The notes below the pieces were generated by a model that saw only the letters and a program-made list of their open reading frames with translations, did no database searches and was not told the origin of the DNA. The translations under genes and the position numbers were made by a program. A stretch of DNA of 64,000 nt from Brucella rhizosphaerae (GTDB lineage Bacteria > Pseudomonadota > Alphaproteobacteria > Rhizobiales > Rhizobiaceae). Location of the stretch: NCBI RefSeq assembly GCF_002252475.1, contig NZ_NNRK01000020.1, positions 1 through 64,000 of the forward strand, written 5' to 3'. This document shows, piece by piece, positions 47,649-59,430 of the stretch. How positions within the stretch are numbered: position 1 is the first letter of the stretch; the number at the start of each line of letters is the position of its first letter.

Positions 47649-48371
47649 ATGAAACGACTGATCATTTCGGCGTCTGCGATTGCCGTAGCTTCGGCATCGT
47701 TCGCTCCCATGGCGGCTTATGCAGGTGGCGTCCCTGTCATCGACGCTGCCAATTATGAAGTGGCCAAGCAAACCTCGGTTACGACCGACAAGATCCTCGG
47801 GACAAACAAGGAAATCCTGACGACGGTCGAGGAGACATTGAAGGCCGTTACCGGTGATCGCGGCGGCGATGCGAACCAGATGCAAAACCTGGCCGTCGGG
47901 AATGGCTTTAGCGTATCATCAATGCCCTCTTTCGACAGCCTTATGTCCGGCGGGGTGCCAAATTTTGGCAGCATGGGCGGTGACATCGCCAAGGTCGCGT
48001 CCACTTTCATCAACGGGCTTCAGCTCGTTAAGAACCTGTCGGGGCAAGCAAATAGCAGCTTTAGCGGAGACAAGTCCTATGAACAGATGGTCAACACTGT
48101 GCTTGGTGTCGCCGCACTCGTAAATGGTTCGCAACAGGCGGTAACGACGCGCCGGAGCGCTTTTGAACAGGCCGGGCAGAGTATCGGTCAGGCAAAGGAC
48201 ATTAAAGGTTCCATCGACCAAAACACGCAGCTGCAAGTCCAAGCAGGACTGACCGTCAATGAACTGATCGGCGTGATGAACGGTGCCGTGTCGTCATTAC
48301 AGGCCGATAATCAGCGCCGCCTCACCGACATTTCCAATTCCAAGAAGGTGTTGACGTACAGTGCAAACTAA
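47649..48371 (+). CDS. virB5: VirB5-type minor pilin
   Basis: The 240-residue protein has a signal peptide ending AAYAGG and a long alpha-helical mature domain with alanine- and glutamine-rich heptads. It fits VirB5/TrbJ proteins, which cap the pilus tip. The mature start GGVPVIDAANYEV resembles the N-terminus of the preceding transglycosylase. AAGGGAG lies upstream of the ATG. The next small lipoprotein gene overlaps its end by 11 bases. Confidence 0.85.
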   Translation: MKRLIISASAIAVASASFAPMAAYAGGVPVIDAANYEVAKQTSVTTDKILGTNKEILTTVEETLKAVTGDRGGDANQMQNLAVGNGFSVSSMPSFDSLMSGGVPNFGSMGGDIAKVASTFINGLQLVKNLSGQANSSFSGDKSYEQMVNTVLGVAALVNGSQQAVTTRRSAFEQAGQSIGQAKDIKGSIDQNTQLQVQAGLTVNELIGVMNGAVSSLQADNQRRLTDISNSKKVLTYSAN

Positions 48372-48588
48372 CATCGCTAACAGCTTCCTGAAGTGTTTTA
48401 TCTTTGCCGCCATTGCAGCTGGCGTTGCCGGCTGCGGAACGGTCAAGGAAAAGACTGCTCCTTGCAAACGTCCCGCAAATCTCACGTCATTTGCCGAAGA
48501 CATTCGGCAAGACTGTGGACCTATGGCCTTTGTTAATGGCGATCAAGCGACCGCCATTGCTGCGATCAATTCGATAGCAACGGAATAA
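48361..48588 (+). CDS. Small lipoprotein, VirB7-like or entry-exclusion type
   Basis: The 75-residue product starts at GTG 48361 inside the virB5 end. It has a hydrophobic leader with a lipobox AGVAGC, so it is predicted to be lipidated at the cysteine near residue 25. Two further cysteines lie in the short mature part. Its position between virB5 and virB6 is where VirB7-like or Eex lipoproteins are encoded. Sequence alone cannot decide between stabilising VirB9 and surface exclusion. Confidence 0.75.
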   Translation: MQTNIANSFLKCFIFAAIAAGVAGCGTVKEKTAPCKRPANLTSFAEDIRQDCGPMAFVNGDQATAIAAINSIATE

Positions 48589-48600
48589 TCGGGGGCCGCT

Positions 48601-49638
48601 ATGCATGATTTCTTGAGCGATCTTTTGGAGAGAATTGATAATTCCGGCGAGAATTTTTCATCGCAGGCTTACAATATTATTGGCTCTGAAATCACGCCGC
48701 TGCTCAAGGTGATGTTCATCGCCTATGTTGGATATTACGGTATCCAAGTAATTATGGGGACTTCGCGGATTAGCGTAGCCGAAATTGTTACACGCGTATT
48801 CCGCATGGTCTTCATTCTGGCATTAATCAGCAATTGGGGATACTTCAACGATTTTTTCTATAAGTGGCTGAACAATACCCCTGAAGATGTAGGTCGTGCC
48901 ATCCTGACCGCCACCGGGACGGGAATTACCGAACCGACAAATGGTCTTTCCATGATCTGGAAAACCGCGAATGAGGCGGCTTCCGCGTTTGCCGAGCAAT
49001 CGGGCTATTTTTCCGTTTTGCCTTCTATGGTTGGCTTTCTCATCATGGCCTGCGTGGCAATCTTCATCGCAGTTGCCCTCGCAATTCTCGTATTAGCCAA
49101 GGTGATGTTATGGGTTCTGATCGGAACCGCACCGATTTTTATCGCCTGCATGTTGTTTGAACAATCGCGCAGCCTTGGACAGGCGTGGTTCCAACAGGTT
49201 CTTCTATACGCACTGATCCCGTTATTCGTGTTTGTCGTCGCCGCTTTCCTTATCGCCGCAATGGACCCTGAACTGACGAAGGTATCCGCTGCCGCCGCGG
49301 AGCGACGCCTTACGCTGAGTGATATTTCAGCTTTCCTCCTGCTTTGTTTTGCCGGGGCATTTGTCCTGTTGAACATCCAAGTCCTTGCTCAGGGCATTGC
49401 AGGAGGCTTGGCCGTCGGTATTGGCGCTGCCGCAACGCGAATTGCTCGCATGACCGGTGTCACCGCTCCAATGCAGATTGCGCGAGCTGGCTTCAAGGGG
49501 ATCGGCGCGAGCTACCGAGGTGGACGCTCACTTTACAATCGTTTTGGCGGCGGCGGCGGGGGCTCAATTTCCCCGACAAGCCAAGGCGCAAAAGAAGCAA
49601 TGCAAAACCGAATAAGCAGCAACAGCCTGCCTCGCTGA
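48601..49638 (+). CDS. virB6: VirB6-type polytopic inner-membrane protein
   Basis: The 345-residue protein has about six to seven hydrophobic helices (VMFIAYVGYYGIQVI, then FLIMACVAIFIAVALAIL and LLLCFAGAFVLLNIQVLA) and a glycine-rich polar C-terminus (RFGGGGGGSI). The ALWVLIGTAPIFIACMLFEQ-like segment is typical of VirB6/TrbL. It forms part of the inner-membrane channel. virB8 follows 34 bases after its stop. Confidence 0.9.
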   Translation: MHDFLSDLLERIDNSGENFSSQAYNIIGSEITPLLKVMFIAYVGYYGIQVIMGTSRISVAEIVTRVFRMVFILALISNWGYFNDFFYKWLNNTPEDVGRAILTATGTGITEPTNGLSMIWKTANEAASAFAEQSGYFSVLPSMVGFLIMACVAIFIAVALAILVLAKVMLWVLIGTAPIFIACMLFEQSRSLGQAWFQQVLLYALIPLFVFVVAAFLIAAMDPELTKVSAAAAERRLTLSDISAFLLLCFAGAFVLLNIQVLAQGIAGGLAVGIGAAATRIARMTGVTAPMQIARAGFKGIGASYRGGRSLYNRFGGGGGGSISPTSQGAKEAMQNRISSNSLPR

Positions 49639-49672
49639 GGCTGCAGGTTCATAAGAGGTAGAGGGCTAGATC

Positions 49673-50368
49673 ATGACTGATTCCAAAGAAGCTGCATTGA
49701 GAACTTATTTTCAGGACGGTGATCGTTGGGAGAACGAAATCGTCCGGAAAGCAAAACGTTCAAAGGCCGTGGCATGGTTCGTAACCATCATATTCGGGGT
49801 CGTCGCGCTTTTCGCATTGCTCGCGCTCGTTATGCTGGTTCCGCTAAAATCTTTCGAGCCTGTGATTGTCGTCGTAGACAAGGCTACCGGCTACATCGAA
49901 ACCAAAAGCGGACTGACAAAAGCGCAAAATCTGACCGATTCACGCGCAATCACGCAAGCCAACGTCGTTCGGTATATCAGGACGCGCGAAGGCTATGATC
50001 CTTACGCGATCGATACAAACTTTGGCACGGCGGCACTATTGTCGACAGGTGATGCCGCTCGCGAATTGCAAGAGCAATACAGCGCTGCGAATCCGAACAA
50101 TCCGGCGAAGGTCTACGGGAAAAACAAGCGCGTACTTGTCGATGTGAAGTCTGTCACCTTCCCCAACGATTCAACCGCTCTTGTCCGTTTTTCAACCACT
50201 GAAAAGTCCGATACCGATGCCATTACCAGACACTACATAGCTGTCGTGCGCTATCGCTACACGGACGAACCCGCCACAAACGAATGGCGGTTTGAAAATC
50301 CCCTCGGCTTCCAGGTTTACAATTACCGGCGTGATCAGGAAACCGTCACGGAAGGGAGCAAGGGATGA
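49673..50368 (+). CDS. virB8: VirB8-type T4SS assembly factor
   Basis: The 231-residue protein has a cytosolic N-terminus (about 1-35), one membrane helix (about 36-58) and a periplasmic NTF2-like domain. The YVRTREGYDPYAI-like segment and the NEWRFENPLGFQVYNYRRD end match VirB8. It nucleates the T4SS core. Its stop overlaps the virB9 start as ATGA. Confidence 0.92.
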   Translation: MTDSKEAALRTYFQDGDRWENEIVRKAKRSKAVAWFVTIIFGVVALFALLALVMLVPLKSFEPVIVVVDKATGYIETKSGLTKAQNLTDSRAITQANVVRYIRTREGYDPYAIDTNFGTAALLSTGDAARELQEQYSAANPNNPAKVYGKNKRVLVDVKSVTFPNDSTALVRFSTTEKSDTDAITRHYIAVVRYRYTDEPATNEWRFENPLGFQVYNYRRDQETVTEGSKG

Positions 50369-51174
50369 AAAACCGCTTCCTAATTGCGGCGGCGTTCTCC
50401 ACCGCCATCCTTTCGCACGCCCACGCAGCACAGACGCCAAGGGCTGGATCGCTCGATTCACGTGTTACCAGTGTTGTCTACCAGCCTAACAATGTCGTCA
50501 AAATCTCTGCGACGTACGGCATATCGACAATGATCATCTTCGATGAGGATGAAAAGTTTGAGACGATTTCACTCGGCGATACAGAGAGCTGGCAGGTTGC
50601 TCCAACCGAAAAAGGCAACATTCTGTTTGTGAAGCCGACTGCTAAGAACGTCGTTACAAATATGAACGTTGTCACGACCAAGCGTATCTATTTTTTGGAA
50701 CTGCATGACTATGCGCCGGATGCGGGCAGACAAGTCTTTGGCGTCCGCTTCATTTACCCCGAGAAGGATTTGAATGCAGCGATGCGCAAAGAGGCTGAAT
50801 ATCGCGCTGCCAACCCGAATATCTCTAAAATCGACAAGGCTAACGTCAATATCGACTATTCCTTTACGGGAGATACGAAACTCAAACCCTCAATGGTTTT
50901 CGATGACGGCAAGAAAACCTTCTTCAAATTCACTGGTCGGACGCCAGCAATCTTTGCAGTAAACAGCGATTTTTCCGAAACATTGCGCAACTTCCGCAAG
51001 GAAGGCGAATATCTGGTCGTGGATGGAACGGCAACTCAATACACCCTCCGCGACGGTGATCGGTGGATCTGCATCTTCAACCTTAGAAAGCCGGATTTTG
51101 GCGCACCCGATCCCGACATCATGGGTCCTGCGCCTGATCAAGTGGCAACCAAGCGGAGAAGGAGCGGCAACTGA
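50365..51174 (+). CDS. virB9: VirB9-type outer-membrane core component
   Basis: The 269-residue protein has a signal peptide (LIAAAFSTAILSHAHA), an N-terminal beta domain with RVTSVVYQPNNVVKI and a C-terminal lobe with YSFTGDTKLKPSMVFDDG and FKFTGRTPAIFAV, as in VirB9/TrbG. It binds VirB7 and VirB10 in the outer-membrane core ring. One-base-scale overlap with virB10 shows coupling. Confidence 0.92.
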   Translation: MKNRFLIAAAFSTAILSHAHAAQTPRAGSLDSRVTSVVYQPNNVVKISATYGISTMIIFDEDEKFETISLGDTESWQVAPTEKGNILFVKPTAKNVVTNMNVVTTKRIYFLELHDYAPDAGRQVFGVRFIYPEKDLNAAMRKEAEYRAANPNISKIDKANVNIDYSFTGDTKLKPSMVFDDGKKTFFKFTGRTPAIFAVNSDFSETLRNFRKEGEYLVVDGTATQYTLRDGDRWICIFNLRKPDFGAPDPDIMGPAPDQVATKRRRSGN

Positions 51175-52406
51175 TGAAACAGTCTCCCGAACTGGAAGTA
51201 CTGGCGTCTGCCGATGACGCCGGAGTCAGCAACAAGAATGCAAAGCGGAATCAGACGGCTGCGATGGCGGTTTTTCTGCTTGCAGGTGTAGCTATGGCTT
51301 ATTTTGTTCTCAAACAACCTTCGGAGAAGCCGCGCGATCTTGTGCGCGGTGACGAGGAGTTCAGCACCACGTCATTCAGACCGCCGTCTTTCGTGCGCGA
51401 TCAGGATCAGCCTTCTGCTGCGCCCGAGCCCAACATCATAAATATCCCGCCGCCTCCACCGCCACCGGAGCCGGAGAAAGTCGACACCACGACGTTTAAT
51501 GTCCCTCCCCCGCCTCCGCCGACGGTCGCAGTGAAGGAACCCGATCAGGCACCCACGCCGGAGATCGTTGAAGAATTTCCAGACCGGTTCAAATCCAAAC
51601 TTATTCAGATGGATCAAGCGCGATCAGGCGGAGCAAATGGGGGACTTGGTGGCGATAGTGGCGAAGGAACACCGACTGTTGCTGGCGAAGACAGAAACAG
51701 CAAGTTTCTGGCGACGGCCTCGGCAATGGCCGATCGTAATGCCAAGGCTACGAAAATCAAGCGCATCGACGCGGTTGTGCCGGAAGGAACGATGATACCC
51801 GGTATTCTCGAAACCTCGATTGTAAGCGATCTACCAGGCCAGGTTCGCGCCATCACATCAGAAGACGTCTACAGTTTTGATGGTCGTCGCATTCTGATTC
51901 CGACCGGCACCCGCCTCATTGGTGAATATCAAAGCGACGTCATGACAGGCCAGACCCGCGTTTTCGTAGTCTGGACACGCTTGCTTAGAGATGATGGTGT
52001 AAGCGTGCGCCTGAACTCCGTGGGAACCGACAGCCTTGGCCGTTCCGGCCTGACCGGCATCGTCGACAAAAAATGGCGTGAACGGTTCGGCGCGTCCATC
52101 ATGTTGTCTGTGGTGGGCGCGGGCGCTAGCTATCTGACTGGTTTCGGCAGCGGGGAAGCCTTCGGTCGTAACAACGATGATGCGAAACGGGGTGAAGAAC
52201 TAGCCCGCGAAACAATCGCCGAAACATTCTCTCAAATGGCAAATACCGCTCTGAGCGAGAACTTGCGTATCAAACCAACAATCAGCGTCCATCAAGGCGA
52301 ACGTATCTTCATATTCGTGCGTCAGGACCTCGATTTTTCGGCCATGTACGACGATCCCGTAACAGAAGCGATGAAGGAAATTCAACGTGAACGCAGGGGC
52401 AAATAG
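51174..52406 (+). CDS. virB10: VirB10-type T4SS bridging protein
   Basis: The 410-residue protein has one membrane helix (about residues 24-42) and a proline-rich spacer (about 85-125, with repeated PPPPPP runs). The periplasmic beta-barrel domain contains IPTGTRLIGEYQSDVMTGQT and the GIVDKKWRERFGASI block before the antenna. VirB10 spans both membranes and senses ATP use by VirB4, VirB11 and VirD4. The virB11 start lies within its last codons. Confidence 0.93.
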   Translation: MKQSPELEVLASADDAGVSNKNAKRNQTAAMAVFLLAGVAMAYFVLKQPSEKPRDLVRGDEEFSTTSFRPPSFVRDQDQPSAAPEPNIINIPPPPPPPEPEKVDTTTFNVPPPPPPTVAVKEPDQAPTPEIVEEFPDRFKSKLIQMDQARSGGANGGLGGDSGEGTPTVAGEDRNSKFLATASAMADRNAKATKIKRIDAVVPEGTMIPGILETSIVSDLPGQVRAITSEDVYSFDGRRILIPTGTRLIGEYQSDVMTGQTRVFVVWTRLLRDDGVSVRLNSVGTDSLGRSGLTGIVDKKWRERFGASIMLSVVGAGASYLTGFGSGEAFGRNNDDAKRGEELARETIAETFSQMANTALSENLRIKPTISVHQGERIFIFVRQDLDFSAMYDDPVTEAMKEIQRERRGK

Positions 52407-53418
52407 TGCGGCAGCAGCCACACAAAGCAGATATTACTTTTTAGATCGAGCACTTGAGCCACTGCGGCCATTTCTCAACGATCCAAAGGTCGTGGAAATA
52501 GCCGTCAACAAACCAGGTCACGTCTATATCGAGCGACTTGGTGCCGATCACATGGAGTTCCACGAGGTTCATGCGCTTTCATCGGCGGAGATTCAGAATA
52601 TCGGTGAGCGCGTTGCGGGTGCGACTGATCAGTTTATCAGTAAATCCGCGCCAATCCTGAGCGCAGCGCTTCCGACTGGCGAGCGCATTCAGGTGGTTCT
52701 TCCGCCTGCTGCACCGGATGGCGGCTCGATATCGATCCGCAAGCAGGTCGTTAGCAATTTCAGCTTGGAAGAATACAGGGATAGCGGTTCGCTGGACAAG
52801 GTTTCCGTGGCTGTTGGTGGGCTTAGTGATATTGACCGACTGCTGATCGAGCATCTGAAGCAAAACAGAATTTTCGATTTCATCAACACGGCCATTACGC
52901 AACGGGTTTCGATCCTGATTAGCGGCGGTACATCATCGGGAAAGACTACCTTTCTGAATGCCTGCCTGAAATCTGTCCATCTAAAGGAACGAATTATCAC
53001 GCTGGAAGACACCCGCGAGCTGTTACCGCCCCAGGAGAACCGCGTTCATCTGGTAGCCTCGAAAGGTGGACAGGGCACGGCTGACGTTACAATTCAGCAC
53101 TTGCTTGAATCGTCCCTTCGTATGCGTCCTGACCGTCTGTTCGTTGGTGAGATCCGCGGAGCTGAAGCGTTTTCATTTCTTCGTGCCATTAACACCGGTC
53201 ATCCAGGTTCTATGTCGACTGTTCATGCTGATACTCCGCAAGGAGCCTATGAACAGCTTGCCATGATGATGCAACAAGCCGGGCTTTCAGGCGGATATTC
53301 GAAGCATGACCTCATGTCGTACATTCGAATGGTCATCCCCATTGTCATCCAGTTGCGCCGAGACGGCGGAAAACGAGGCGTATCGGAGATATTTTTTGCG
53401 CGAAACGAGGAGCCATGA
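52387..53418 (+). CDS. virB11: VirB11-type T4SS ATPase
   Basis: The 343-residue hexameric ATPase has an N-terminal domain, Walker A GGTSSGKT near residue 180, an Asp box (ITLEDTREL), Walker B RMRPDRLFVGEIRG and the His box TGHPGSMSTVHAD. It switches between pilus biogenesis and DNA export. The GTG start overlaps virB10 and follows AAGGAA. Its stop overlaps the virD4 start. Confidence 0.93.
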   Translation: MNAGANSAAAATQSRYYFLDRALEPLRPFLNDPKVVEIAVNKPGHVYIERLGADHMEFHEVHALSSAEIQNIGERVAGATDQFISKSAPILSAALPTGERIQVVLPPAAPDGGSISIRKQVVSNFSLEEYRDSGSLDKVSVAVGGLSDIDRLLIEHLKQNRIFDFINTAITQRVSILISGGTSSGKTTFLNACLKSVHLKERIITLEDTRELLPPQENRVHLVASKGGQGTADVTIQHLLESSLRMRPDRLFVGEIRGAEAFSFLRAINTGHPGSMSTVHADTPQGAYEQLAMMMQQAGLSGGYSKHDLMSYIRMVIPIVIQLRRDGGKRGVSEIFFARNEEP

Positions 53419-55505
53419 GCAAGGGATACAAAGCGGTTTATCTAATATTCTGTGCCGGCATCGCATTCTTGGTATGGACCTTGGCTTATGGAGTCGTACT
53501 CGGAGTCATTTATAAAGACAGCCGAATTTTCAATATTACCATCACCGAGAATCCTTTTGCTCCGCTTCAGCAAGTCTGGGCCTATGCGTCCAACTCAACT
53601 CTGCAGCGCGTTGCCATCGGGGCCCTATTGCCTGCCATCGCAGCCGCGGTCTTTGCGGGCTATCTTGGTCTCAGAAGCTACGAAAACCCCTTGGGCGATG
53701 CAGCTTTTCAGGACGTCATGGGCCTTCGTCGCGGCAAGTGGTTCCGCAAGAAAGGGCATATATTCGGTCGGTTCGGCCGAAATGTGCTGCGAGCGGCCGA
53801 CAGTCGCCATCATCTGATTATCGGCCCTACACGATCGGGAAAAGGAGCGGGTTATGTCATTCCAAACGCTCTCATGCATGAAGGGTCTATGATCGTATCC
53901 GACTTGAAGGGCGAAATTTTCAAAGCGACAGCAGGGTATCGCAAAAAGAACGGTAGCCAGGTTTTCCTCTTCGCCCCCGGCTCTGAAACGACAAATCGTT
54001 ATAACCCTCTCGATTTTGTGCGCCCCGAGCGCGGTAATCGCACCACGGATATACAAAATATCGCCAGCATTCTCGTCCCTGAGAATCTAGGCTCTGAAAA
54101 TTCAGTCTGGCAGGGCTTGGCACAACAAGTCGTAGCCGGGATTATCAGCTATGTTCTGGAGAGCCCCTATTATCACGGACGGCGCAACCTCGGCGAAGTC
54201 GTTTCCTTCGTGAACAGTGGTGTTGATCTTCAGGCGCAGATCAAGTTCATCAAGGAAAAAGAGCCGAACCTTTCAAAATATACGGTCGAAAGTTTCAACG
54301 CATTTCTGGCATTGTCAGAGCGGGCGGCGGCATCCGCGCTACTGGATATCCAGAACGCTCTTAGACCCTTCCGAAATGAACGTATTGTAGCCGCGACAGA
54401 AATAACCGACATGGATATCGCCGCCATGAAACGGCGGCCTATCTCCATTTATCTCGCACCCAATATTACCGATATTACGATCCTGCGCCCACTTCTCACT
54501 TTGTTCGTGCAGCAGGTCATGAACATTCTGACTCTGGAACACGATCCCAATTCACTTCCCGTCTATTTTTTGCTGGATGAATTTCGACAGCTTAAAAAGA
54601 TGGATGAGATTATGACGAAGCTTCCCTATGTGGCTGGTTATAATATCAAGCTAGCTATCATTATTCAGGATCTCAAGAATCTCGACGAGATTTATGGCGA
54701 GACTTCCCGTCACTCCCTTCTCGGCAACTGTGGTTATCAGCTGGTGCTAGGTGCCAACGATCAGGCCACGGCGGAATATGCGTCCCGTGCACTCGGAAAA
54801 AGAACCATCCGTTACAAGTCGGAATCCCGCACCATCGAGATTCTCGGTTTACCTCGGCGCACAAAAGTTGAGCAAATCCGAGAACGCGATTTGATGATGC
54901 CGCAAGAAGTACGGCAAATGCCAGAAAGCAAGATGATCTTGCTCGTTGAAGGACAGCGACCGATCTATGGCGACAAGCTGCGATTTTTCAACACCCAACC
55001 CTTTAAATCCGCTGAAGCTTATTCGCAATCGCACGTTCCTGATGTGCCTACGATTGAATATCTACCTCATAGGCCAGTTCCAGCACTGACGAGCGAATAC
55101 GCGAGTGACGGGCAACAGGCCATTGAGCAGACAATTACGCCCCTGCCCTCTCGTCCTCAAAAGCATGAGGAACCTCCGCATGAATCGGGCGCAAACAATT
55201 CTCCGTCAATTCCTAACGCTGATGACAGAAAAAAAACAAATAACAGAACGGTCAATCTGAGCGTCAAACTACCTTCAACAGGCAGTGAAACGAAGTCGGC
55301 AATTCCTCCCGCTGATATCCATGATCGGATTGAAGAAGTCGAAGCGCAGCTTAAACCGAGCGCAGAACGATTATTGAAGGCTGTGAACGAAAAAGTCGAA
55401 GCCTCGGGCGCATCGCCTCGAAAGCGGAAAAGTTATCTAGACATATTCAATGCTACTGTGCCAGACCCGGAAGATATTGGGCTGATGACCAATGTCACAT
55501 TGTGA
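53415..55505 (+). CDS. virD4: VirD4/TraG-type coupling protein
   Basis: The 696-residue protein has two N-terminal membrane helices (about 8-30 and 58-78), Walker A GPTRSGKGAGY near residue 137, Walker B PVYFLLDEFRQL and the AIIIQDLKNLDEIYG segment. It brings the relaxosome to the T4SS. The C-terminal 130 residues are polar and probably disordered, as is usual for substrate recognition. It ends the operon. No relaxase gene follows, so its substrate is encoded elsewhere or is protein. Confidence 0.93.
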   Translation: MSKGYKAVYLIFCAGIAFLVWTLAYGVVLGVIYKDSRIFNITITENPFAPLQQVWAYASNSTLQRVAIGALLPAIAAAVFAGYLGLRSYENPLGDAAFQDVMGLRRGKWFRKKGHIFGRFGRNVLRAADSRHHLIIGPTRSGKGAGYVIPNALMHEGSMIVSDLKGEIFKATAGYRKKNGSQVFLFAPGSETTNRYNPLDFVRPERGNRTTDIQNIASILVPENLGSENSVWQGLAQQVVAGIISYVLESPYYHGRRNLGEVVSFVNSGVDLQAQIKFIKEKEPNLSKYTVESFNAFLALSERAAASALLDIQNALRPFRNERIVAATEITDMDIAAMKRRPISIYLAPNITDITILRPLLTLFVQQVMNILTLEHDPNSLPVYFLLDEFRQLKKMDEIMTKLPYVAGYNIKLAIIIQDLKNLDEIYGETSRHSLLGNCGYQLVLGANDQATAEYASRALGKRTIRYKSESRTIEILGLPRRTKVEQIRERDLMMPQEVRQMPESKMILLVEGQRPIYGDKLRFFNTQPFKSAEAYSQSHVPDVPTIEYLPHRPVPALTSEYASDGQQAIEQTITPLPSRPQKHEEPPHESGANNSPSIPNADDRKKTNNRTVNLSVKLPSTGSETKSAIPPADIHDRIEEVEAQLKPSAERLLKAVNEKVEASGASPRKRKSYLDIFNATVPDPEDIGLMTNVTL

Positions 55506-56156
55506 AAATAACTGCAGCACTCGAAAGAGGTGTTGAGTGAGACTCAGCAATCGCGCCGAGCTCAGCAGCACAATTGGGTATAACTTGCCTCGACGCTTCT
55601 GACCGGCCAAATTGAAAAAGCTGCCACTCAATTGGTCGCCGAATTCCGGCAGCTTTGCGCCTTAATCCTGCCGTTCGAATGACAACTTAGATTTGCCAAA
55701 AGCCGACATTGCTTATGGAGCAGCCGAGCCCCAACCGATTACTTCGGCGTATATGTTCGAATCCCGCGCGGTCCGCCAGTCAACTTATTGGAATCATTCT
55801 CTGATTCTATTTCGACCGCTGAAACGGCGCAGGACTGCGGGTTTTCGGGCCAAAGCTGTTGACTGCGCTACTTGGCCAAAACACTGATTTCCTTCTCTCT
55901 CCGCTGATATTCTCCAGACCTCCTGACTGTGCGGATTTAGTACGGAGGTGTAAGTCATTGTAAATGCGTCTTCATTTTCTTTGGTTTATCCGTACTTTTG
56001 TACGAGATAGCGGAGGGAGAAAGAACCTGCGGTCAAACTTTGCTAAAACGACTTCCACGGGCCACACATCACCATCGGTCAGTGCGGCATGCCCCCATGC
56101 CATCAGCGGATAAACTTCCCAATAGTCGGTCACAGTCGTGCAAGCGAAAGCAGGCA
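55506..56156. other. Gene-poor region between virD4 and the GIY-YIG gene
   Basis: About 650 bases without a convincing gene. It holds a TTGAGTGAGACTCAG dyad near 55532, a perfect 9-bp inverted repeat (AAAGCTGCC at 55617-55625 and GGCAGCTTT at 55648-55656) and the tRNA-3'-end-like block at 55756. The larger hairpin is followed by T residues on the minus strand and may terminate leftward transcription. oriT could lie here but no nick-site consensus was recognised. Confidence 0.5.
55756..55778 (+). repeat. tRNA 3'-end-like sequence, possible attachment-site remnant
   Basis: The 20-base core TTCGAATCCCGCGCGGTCCG followed by CCA parses as a seven-base T-loop, five-base T-stem strand, seven-base acceptor strand, discriminator G and CCA. 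No complementary 5' T-stem or tRNA body precedes it. Integrases often use this part of a tRNA gene as attachment core, so it may be an att remnant. Confidence 0.4.
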
Positions 56157-56959
56157 TCAATTCCGGTTCAATCCGTGTTCGCCGCGCGTCAGAAGAATCC
56201 GTTTCCAGAATGCTTCACGCCCGAGGACGACTTCGTCGGGCGTTGGCGCGGGACGGGCTTCCAGCAAAGCGAAGCGGAACGCCTTGCGGCAATATTCCAG
56301 CGTCGGATCGTTCACGAGGGCGCGAAGCTCCACATTCCCGCCGTGGCCGCTGGTGACATAGGCACACCAACGCGACCAGATCCCCTGATCTCCATAAGCT
56401 GACCCGATGTAGCGCTTGCCCGTTGTGATATCCGAGATTAGATAAATGCCCTTAATGCTGGAAAGCGCCGCACGCCAATCGGGTCGAGAGTTGCGCACAA
56501 GCGATTCAAGTTCCTCAAAGGACAGATCGATGTCCTCGAAGCCAGGAAAGGACCGCCCGGAATAGGGTTCGCGCAAAATTTCCTGCACCTCCAGGTCGGA
56601 ATAGTGATTCTCAAACTTCACCCGCGTTGCTCGCTGGCGATAGGCTGAACCCAATTTCAGCCGCCCGAGGAAGCCTTCACCTTCCTCGATAAGTTCGACC
56701 TCGTAGCGATCGCTGTGCCGTGTAACGACGCGGAACACCCCGCCAAACAGCCAAATGTCCGGCTCGTGATAGAACTGAACGAGCGAGAAAATGAAGGGCC
56801 GGTTGAAATCATCCCGTGCAGGTCGATATTCTTGCCAGCCCTGCCATTCCTGTTTGTCGCGCGCCCACACTTCAAGCGGTTGGTTCTCGCCATTCCAGCG
56901 GGCGAAGTGCAGCTTGTAGTGCTCGGGCGAGGCAATCGGCCAGATATCCGCAAGCCGGA

Positions 56960-56963
<4 letters not shown>
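56157..56963 (-). CDS. GIY-YIG nuclease-family protein linked to type I restriction gene
   Basis: The 268-residue protein has an uncharacterised N-terminal half (about 1-165, with [21 protein letters not shown]) and a C-terminal GIY-YIG domain: [20 protein letters not shown], a WCAY segment and a [17 protein letters not shown] end. The catalytic tyrosines, the arginine and the downstream glutamate are present. Its ATG overlaps the hsdR stop by four bases, so it was translated together with the restriction subunit. It may be a stand-alone defence nuclease or an accessory of the type I system. Confidence 0.8.

Positions 56964-59430
<2,467 letters not shown>

Noticed and set aside
55617-55656. 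oriT at the 9-bp inverted repeat after virD4
   Set aside because: Symmetry alone is weak and no nick-site consensus was found; a leftward terminator is equally plausible.
55693-55887. A 64-codon frame after virD4
   Set aside because: No ribosome binding site or motif; it runs across the tRNA-like block.
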